A stretch of 9,044 nt of DNA from assembly GCA_023397905.1 (NCBI GenBank), contig JAEWSZ010000027.1, positions 1-9,044 on the forward strand, written 5' to 3'. The notes beneath the pieces were generated by a model. The model ran no database searches. It saw only the letters and a list, made by a program, of their open reading frames with translations, and had not been told where the DNA came from. The stretch's first letter is position 1; every line of letters begins with the position of its first letter. The DNA comes from Bacillota bacterium. GTDB lineage: Bacteria > Bacillota > Clostridia > Acetivibrionales > DSM-1351. Below, one piece after another: positions 5,871 through 9,044 of this stretch. A program made the translations under genes and the position numbers.

Positions 5871-6632
5871 ATGAATAAGATTTCCAACCCTACAATGATT
5901 TACTTTGTTGAAAAGGAATGCACCCCTTCCTGGAAAATAAGCAATAACGAACTGACCTTCTATGATCTGCTCTTTATACTGAGCGGCAGCGCGGACTATA
6001 TTATAGACGATGTGCCGTATCACGTGGAAAAGGGAGATATTTTATTTATAAGCTGCGGCAGTACACGTACGGCTTCCACCACAGGAATGAAATGTGTTTC
6101 CATAGATTTTCTTCTGAATGAAGGCGATGAAATATCCATACCCACTGTTTCAAACGTGGCGGACTTTGATGAATTCTACCATCTCTTCCGGGAGTTAAAA
6201 TATGAATGGCTTCAAAAATCCGAAGGGTATCAGCTGAAATGCCAGGCGGTCTTTGCGCTGATCCTCCACAAGCTTCTTTATGGTCAGAAGGACGAAAAAG
6301 GCAACCGGCATGTCCGCACAATAAAAAGATATATTATAGAGCATTATATGGAAGAAATAACCGTTTCAGGGCTGGCAGACATGCTTAATATAAACCCCGT
6401 ATACTGCGGAGCCCTGTTCAAAAAATCAGAGGGTATTTCGATTCATGAATTTATAATAAACGTCAGAATAAACAAAGCCGCCAGCCTTTTGCAGACCGGC
6501 GAATACAATGTGGGCGAGGTGGCAGACCTCACCGGCTTCAAGGATGTATATTATTTCAGCTCCACCTTCAAGCGTATAATGCATGTTCCCCCTTCCGGGT
6601 TCAGAGGGCTGGAAACTGTTTATCCTGATTAA
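5871..6632 (+). CDS. AraC family transcriptional regulator with N-terminal cupin-like domain
   Basis: The ATG at 5871 is 6 bases after GGAGG. The 253-residue product has an N-terminal beta-rich sensor domain (about 10-95; the DVPYHVEKGDILFISCGS stretch is the typical turn of an AraC cupin) and a helical linker. The C-terminal DNA-binding domain (about 147-246) has two helix-turn-helix units: ITVSGLADMLNINPVYCGALFKK (163-185) and YNVGEVADLTGFKDVYYFSSTFKR (212-235). It then ends in the family's P-x-x-FR finish (VPPSGFRG). AraC proteins of this build bind a sugar and regulate transport and catabolic genes. The gene diverges from the oxidoreductase operon and converges on the sugar transporter operon, so both are the natural targets. 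The dyad in its own promoter may serve autoregulation. Confidence 0.93.
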   Translation: MNKISNPTMIYFVEKECTPSWKISNNELTFYDLLFILSGSADYIIDDVPYHVEKGDILFISCGSTRTASTTGMKCVSIDFLLNEGDEISIPTVSNVADFDEFYHLFRELKYEWLQKSEGYQLKCQAVFALILHKLLYGQKDEKGNRHVRTIKRYIIEHYMEEITVSGLADMLNINPVYCGALFKKSEGISIHEFIINVRINKAASLLQTGEYNVGEVADLTGFKDVYYFSSTFKRIMHVPPSGFRGLETVYPD

Positions 6633-6732
6633 AATAGAGGAATGTTCCAATTTAAAATCCGGTTTCCGCAACCGCGATTGTCCCGTATATTTACAGCTGC
6701 TGTTTTTTTCCTGCAGCCCGCTTTGGAGTTTT

Positions 6733-7551
6733 TTATTCCTTTACCGAACCCGAGGTCATACCCCCCACGATATATTTCTGTCCGGCCATATATACAATTA
6801 TCACGGGAATACAGGTCAGTATAATATCCGCAAAAATATAATTCCAATAGTTCCTGTTCTTGCCGAAAAACTGGTAGACCGACATTGTCATGGGAAATAG
6901 CCTGCTCCTGCTTGACAGATACAGCGGGGTCAGAAAATCATTCCACACCCCCATGAATTGAAGTATAAAGCAGGTTACCAGCGTAGGTTTCAAAAGCGGA
7001 AATATAACATTGAAGAAAAGCCGCAAAGGCCCTGCCCCGTCAATTACAGCCGCTTCGTCAATTTCCGCCGGCACCGATTGTATGAAATTCCTGATGGTGA
7101 AAACACAGAAGGGTATCATGGCACTTGTAAAGGTTATGATTATTCCCGCCTTTGTGTCGGTCAGCCTGAAAATATTCAGGACGCGTACAAGGGTTACATA
7201 GTTTACAGGCAGAAACAGCCCGCAAAGCATGAAATAATACAGAAATGAATTTAACCTGGTTGCTTTTCTGCATATGATAAAGGCCGCCATAGCGCATGCG
7301 ACCACGCCTACAGTTGTGGATATAAAGGCATAGGACAGGCTGTTGACAAAGCCCTGGACCAGATTTCCCTTTTCTATGACCTCGGTATAATTGCTGAAAA
7401 ACCACTCTTTGGGGAGTGAAAGGCTCATCCTTGCCGCCTCGGCCTTTGATTTAAAGGAGTTTATAAATACCATGTAAAAAGGGAGCACAACAATGAAGCC
7501 TAGGAAAATACAAATCAGCTGTTTAATAACCGTACGGATAGTCTTTTTCAT
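6733..7551 (-). CDS. Carbohydrate ABC transporter permease, MalG type
   Basis: The 272-residue product is a CUT1-family inner permease subunit. It has six predicted membrane segments, the first at about 11-32 and the last at about 240-257. The EAA loop that docks the ATPase lies at about 166-186 (EAAVIDGAGPLRLFFNVIFPLL). The ending QKYIVGGMTSGSVKE is the standard MalG-type C-terminus. The ATG overlaps the stop of the upstream permease gene in TAATG with GAGAGGTG upstream, so the two subunits are translationally coupled as expected for a 1:1 heterodimer. No ATPase gene follows; the operon ends facing the AraC gene. Substrate class is carbohydrate; the specific sugar is unknown. Confidence 0.95.
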   Translation of the reverse strand: MKKTIRTVIKQLICIFLGFIVVLPFYMVFINSFKSKAEAARMSLSLPKEWFFSNYTEVIEKGNLVQGFVNSLSYAFISTTVGVVACAMAAFIICRKATRLNSFLYYFMLCGLFLPVNYVTLVRVLNIFRLTDTKAGIIITFTSAMIPFCVFTIRNFIQSVPAEIDEAAVIDGAGPLRLFFNVIFPLLKPTLVTCFILQFMGVWNDFLTPLYLSSRSRLFPMTMSVYQFFGKNRNYWNYIFADIILTCIPVIIVYMAGQKYIVGGMTSGSVKE

Positions 7552-8432
7552 TACTGCTGCACCTCTCTTTTTGCCATTACTTTAACAACGAATATGCCAA
7601 CTATTGCCGTTATGGCGAGCAAAACAGTATTTAAAGCGGTGGACATGCCGTATTGTCCGTTGGAATACAACTGGTAAGAATATGTTGTTATTACCTCGGT
7701 AGCATGCCCTGGACCTCCGTTTGTCAGAACATAAATGACATCAAACACTTTCAGTCCGTAAGTAATGCCAAAAACCAGATTAATTGTAATTGCACCTGTC
7801 AGCATTGGTAAGGTAACCGCCCGGAGCCTCTGCCAGAAGTTTGCGCCGTCAATCTGCGCCGCTTCATAATAAGACTTGGGAATTGTATTTAAACCGGCCA
7901 GGAAGATTGTCATGACATAGCCTATGCCCCGCCACGCGTCCACGCCGTAAATTGATTTCCAGACCACATTCAGGTCCGATAGCCATCTCTGCTTTAAAAA
8001 CCCAAGCTGCAGTACATCCATACCCGTATTCAGCAAGCCCGTATTGTAATTTAAGATTGATTTGAATACCAGGCCTATGATTACAAAGGGAAGTATTGAA
8101 GGCAGGTATAAGAGGGTCCTGTAAAGTCCTTTTCCCCGCAAGCCCTCCTGCAGCATTATTGCAAGTAATAATGCCGGAATCAGTTTTATAATGTTTGACA
8201 TTACGGTAAACATTAAGGTGTGCAAAATGCCGGACATGTAGTCCTTATTTGATGTAAAGATTTCAATATAATTCTGTAAACCCACAAAAGCGGTTCCTGA
8301 AGATGAGCTCCTGTAGTTCCAGTCGGTAAAGGAGTAAAAAACTCCAAGCAGGGCGGGCAGCAGGAAAAAACACGCATACAGCACAAGAGGAATAATTAAA
8401 AACCACTGTGGATATATCTTCTTTTTGTTCAC
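7551..8432 (-). CDS. Carbohydrate ABC transporter permease, MalF type
   Basis: The 293-residue product starts with GTG (8432-8430), 5 bases after a GAGGGG site; no nearby ATG fits better. It has six predicted membrane segments, starting with FLIIPLVLYACFFLLPALLG (11-30). The EAA loop is at about 190-209 (EAAQIDGANFWQRLRAVTLP), and the GLKVFDVIYVLTNGGPGHATEV stretch (226-247) is highly characteristic of MalF-like sugar permeases. The short N-terminus without extra helices is usual in Firmicutes. It pairs with the MalG-type subunit encoded directly downstream with a 1-base overlap. Confidence 0.95.
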   Translation of the reverse strand: MNKKKIYPQWFLIIPLVLYACFFLLPALLGVFYSFTDWNYRSSSSGTAFVGLQNYIEIFTSNKDYMSGILHTLMFTVMSNIIKLIPALLLAIMLQEGLRGKGLYRTLLYLPSILPFVIIGLVFKSILNYNTGLLNTGMDVLQLGFLKQRWLSDLNVVWKSIYGVDAWRGIGYVMTIFLAGLNTIPKSYYEAAQIDGANFWQRLRAVTLPMLTGAITINLVFGITYGLKVFDVIYVLTNGGPGHATEVITTYSYQLYSNGQYGMSTALNTVLLAITAIVGIFVVKVMAKREVQQ

Positions 8433-8452
8433 AATAACCCCTCTTTCCCAAA

Positions 8453-8483
8453 TGGTGCAGCAAGCCGGACACTCGCTGCACCA
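8453..8483 (-). other. Intercistronic hairpin between binding-protein and permease genes
   Basis: TGGTGCAGC and GCTGCACCA form a perfect 9-bp stem around a 13-base loop in the 60-base gap. On the transcribed minus strand it is followed by TTTGGG, not a proper U-run. It is probably a stability or partial-attenuation structure of the kind that keeps the binding-protein message more abundant than the permease part, rather than a full terminator. Confidence 0.65.
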
Positions 8484-8492
8484 CCTTTTTCT

Positions 8493-9044
8493 TTATTTCC
8501 AGTTGGAATCTCCCGCCGCCTTAGCAGCCTCCGCCCTGTTGGCATCCATGTTTTTCAGCACGTCGTTGGCGCTCATTTTATTCATACAGAAGGCAATCAT
8601 ATCCGCGCCGAAATTCATCCAATAATTATTCGTATATTTTGTGGCAGTCTGAAGTACGCCGGTTTTCATTTTTTCCGGAGATATTTTCGACATGAATTCC
8701 TGCTCTTCGGGCAGCCATTTCTGAACTACGTTCTTGTCGGTTACATCTATGTTTGTATAGGCCGGAGAATTATCCAGGATTTCCTGCAGGCTCTCCGTAG
8801 TTGTACAGAATTTGAAGAATTCTTTTACGAGGTCCGGATGTTTTGTCCCTGCATATCCGAACATGGTGGGCCCGCCCGGATTTGTGGGGAAGAAATCGTT
8901 ATCGCCCAGTGGTATCAAAAACAGGCCGAATTCATCTTTTGTTCCCGTATCATCCTTGATCTGTTTGATATAGCTGGAGTTAGCCATTGCCATGGCAATC
9001 TTCCTGTCTCCGAAATCGTTTGCCATATTTGTACTGTCTGTGCC
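8493..9044 (-). CDS. Extracellular sugar-binding protein (family 1), C-terminal part, runs off window edge
   Basis: The reading frame is open to the right edge (183 codons plus stop), so the signal peptide, lipobox and N-terminal lobe are outside the window. An internal methionine at 9026 is not the real start. The visible part shows FGDRKIAMAMANSSYIKQIKDD (the glycine- and alanine-rich strand near the hinge), FGLFLIPLGDN and GGPTMFGYAGTKHPDLVKEFFKFCTTTESLQEIL. This is the order expected of family 1 solute-binding proteins, where a GG motif precedes the helix that moves with the C-terminal lobe. It should be a membrane-anchored lipoprotein that delivers a sugar or glycoside to the two permeases encoded downstream. 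Confidence 0.9.
   Translation of the reverse strand, partial: GTDSTNMANDFGDRKIAMAMANSSYIKQIKDDTGTKDEFGLFLIPLGDNDFFPTNPGGPTMFGYAGTKHPDLVKEFFKFCTTTESLQEILDNSPAYTNIDVTDKNVVQKWLPEEQEFMSKISPEKMKTGVLQTATKYTNNYWMNFGADMIAFCMNKMSANDVLKNMDANRAEAAKAAGDSNWK

Noticed and set aside
6642..6732. Bidirectional terminator between the AraC gene and the transporter operon
   Set aside because: Only short stems such as CGGTT/AACCG and GCTGC/GCAGC occur, with T-runs in the loop or too far away to form a convincing terminator.

Overview
The window reads like chromosomal DNA of a Clostridia-type Firmicute (Lachnospiraceae or relatives). The supports are strong AGGAGG-type ribosome binding sites, a VanW-family envelope protein, a lipobox-bearing lipoprotein, and the pairing of a CUT1 sugar ABC transporter with an AraC regulator and Gfo/Idh/MocA oxidoreductases. 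No RNA genes, CRISPR array or complete mobile element were seen.

Left part (1 to about 3100), AT-richer. It opens with the N-terminal 271 residues of a VanW-family protein on the minus strand, cut by the window edge. After a roughly 350-base intergenic stretch comes a plus-strand cassette: a TetR-family regulator, a DUF4097-type beta-strand-repeat lipoprotein, and a 77-residue stub of a TVP38/TMEM64 (VTT) membrane protein that stops just before the family's conserved core. A near-identical sequence (TGAAYGGTTCA behind a TACAAT -10 box) precedes both the regulator and the lipoprotein. The regulator probably controls itself and its downstream partner through it.

Junction (about 3072 to 3335). 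The VTT gene breaks off here and base composition changes. The stretch holds a striking 20-bp imperfect inverted repeat, a plausible plus-strand terminator, and a foldable minus-strand segment resembling the 3' half of a TPP riboswitch. The 3' arm of the inverted repeat, read on the minus strand, contains the ribosome binding site of a short truncated reading frame. A simple reading is that a deletion or rearrangement joined two formerly separate neighbourhoods.

Right part (3335 to 9044), GC-richer: a carbohydrate-utilisation locus. Two non-identical Gfo/Idh/MocA oxidoreductases form a minus-strand operon. Diverging from it is an AraC-family regulator with its own good promoter and a dyad between the -35 and -10 boxes. 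Converging on the AraC gene, across about 100 bases (6633-6732) with no convincing terminator, is a minus-strand ABC operon: solute-binding protein (C-terminal part, running off the right edge), then MalF-type and MalG-type permeases. No ATPase is present, as is usual for CUT1 systems that share an MsmK/MsmX-type ATPase. The inferred scheme is import of a glycoside or sugar by the transporter, oxidation or isomerisation by the two NAD(P)-dependent dehydrogenases, and sensing by the AraC protein. The substrate cannot be read from the sequence.
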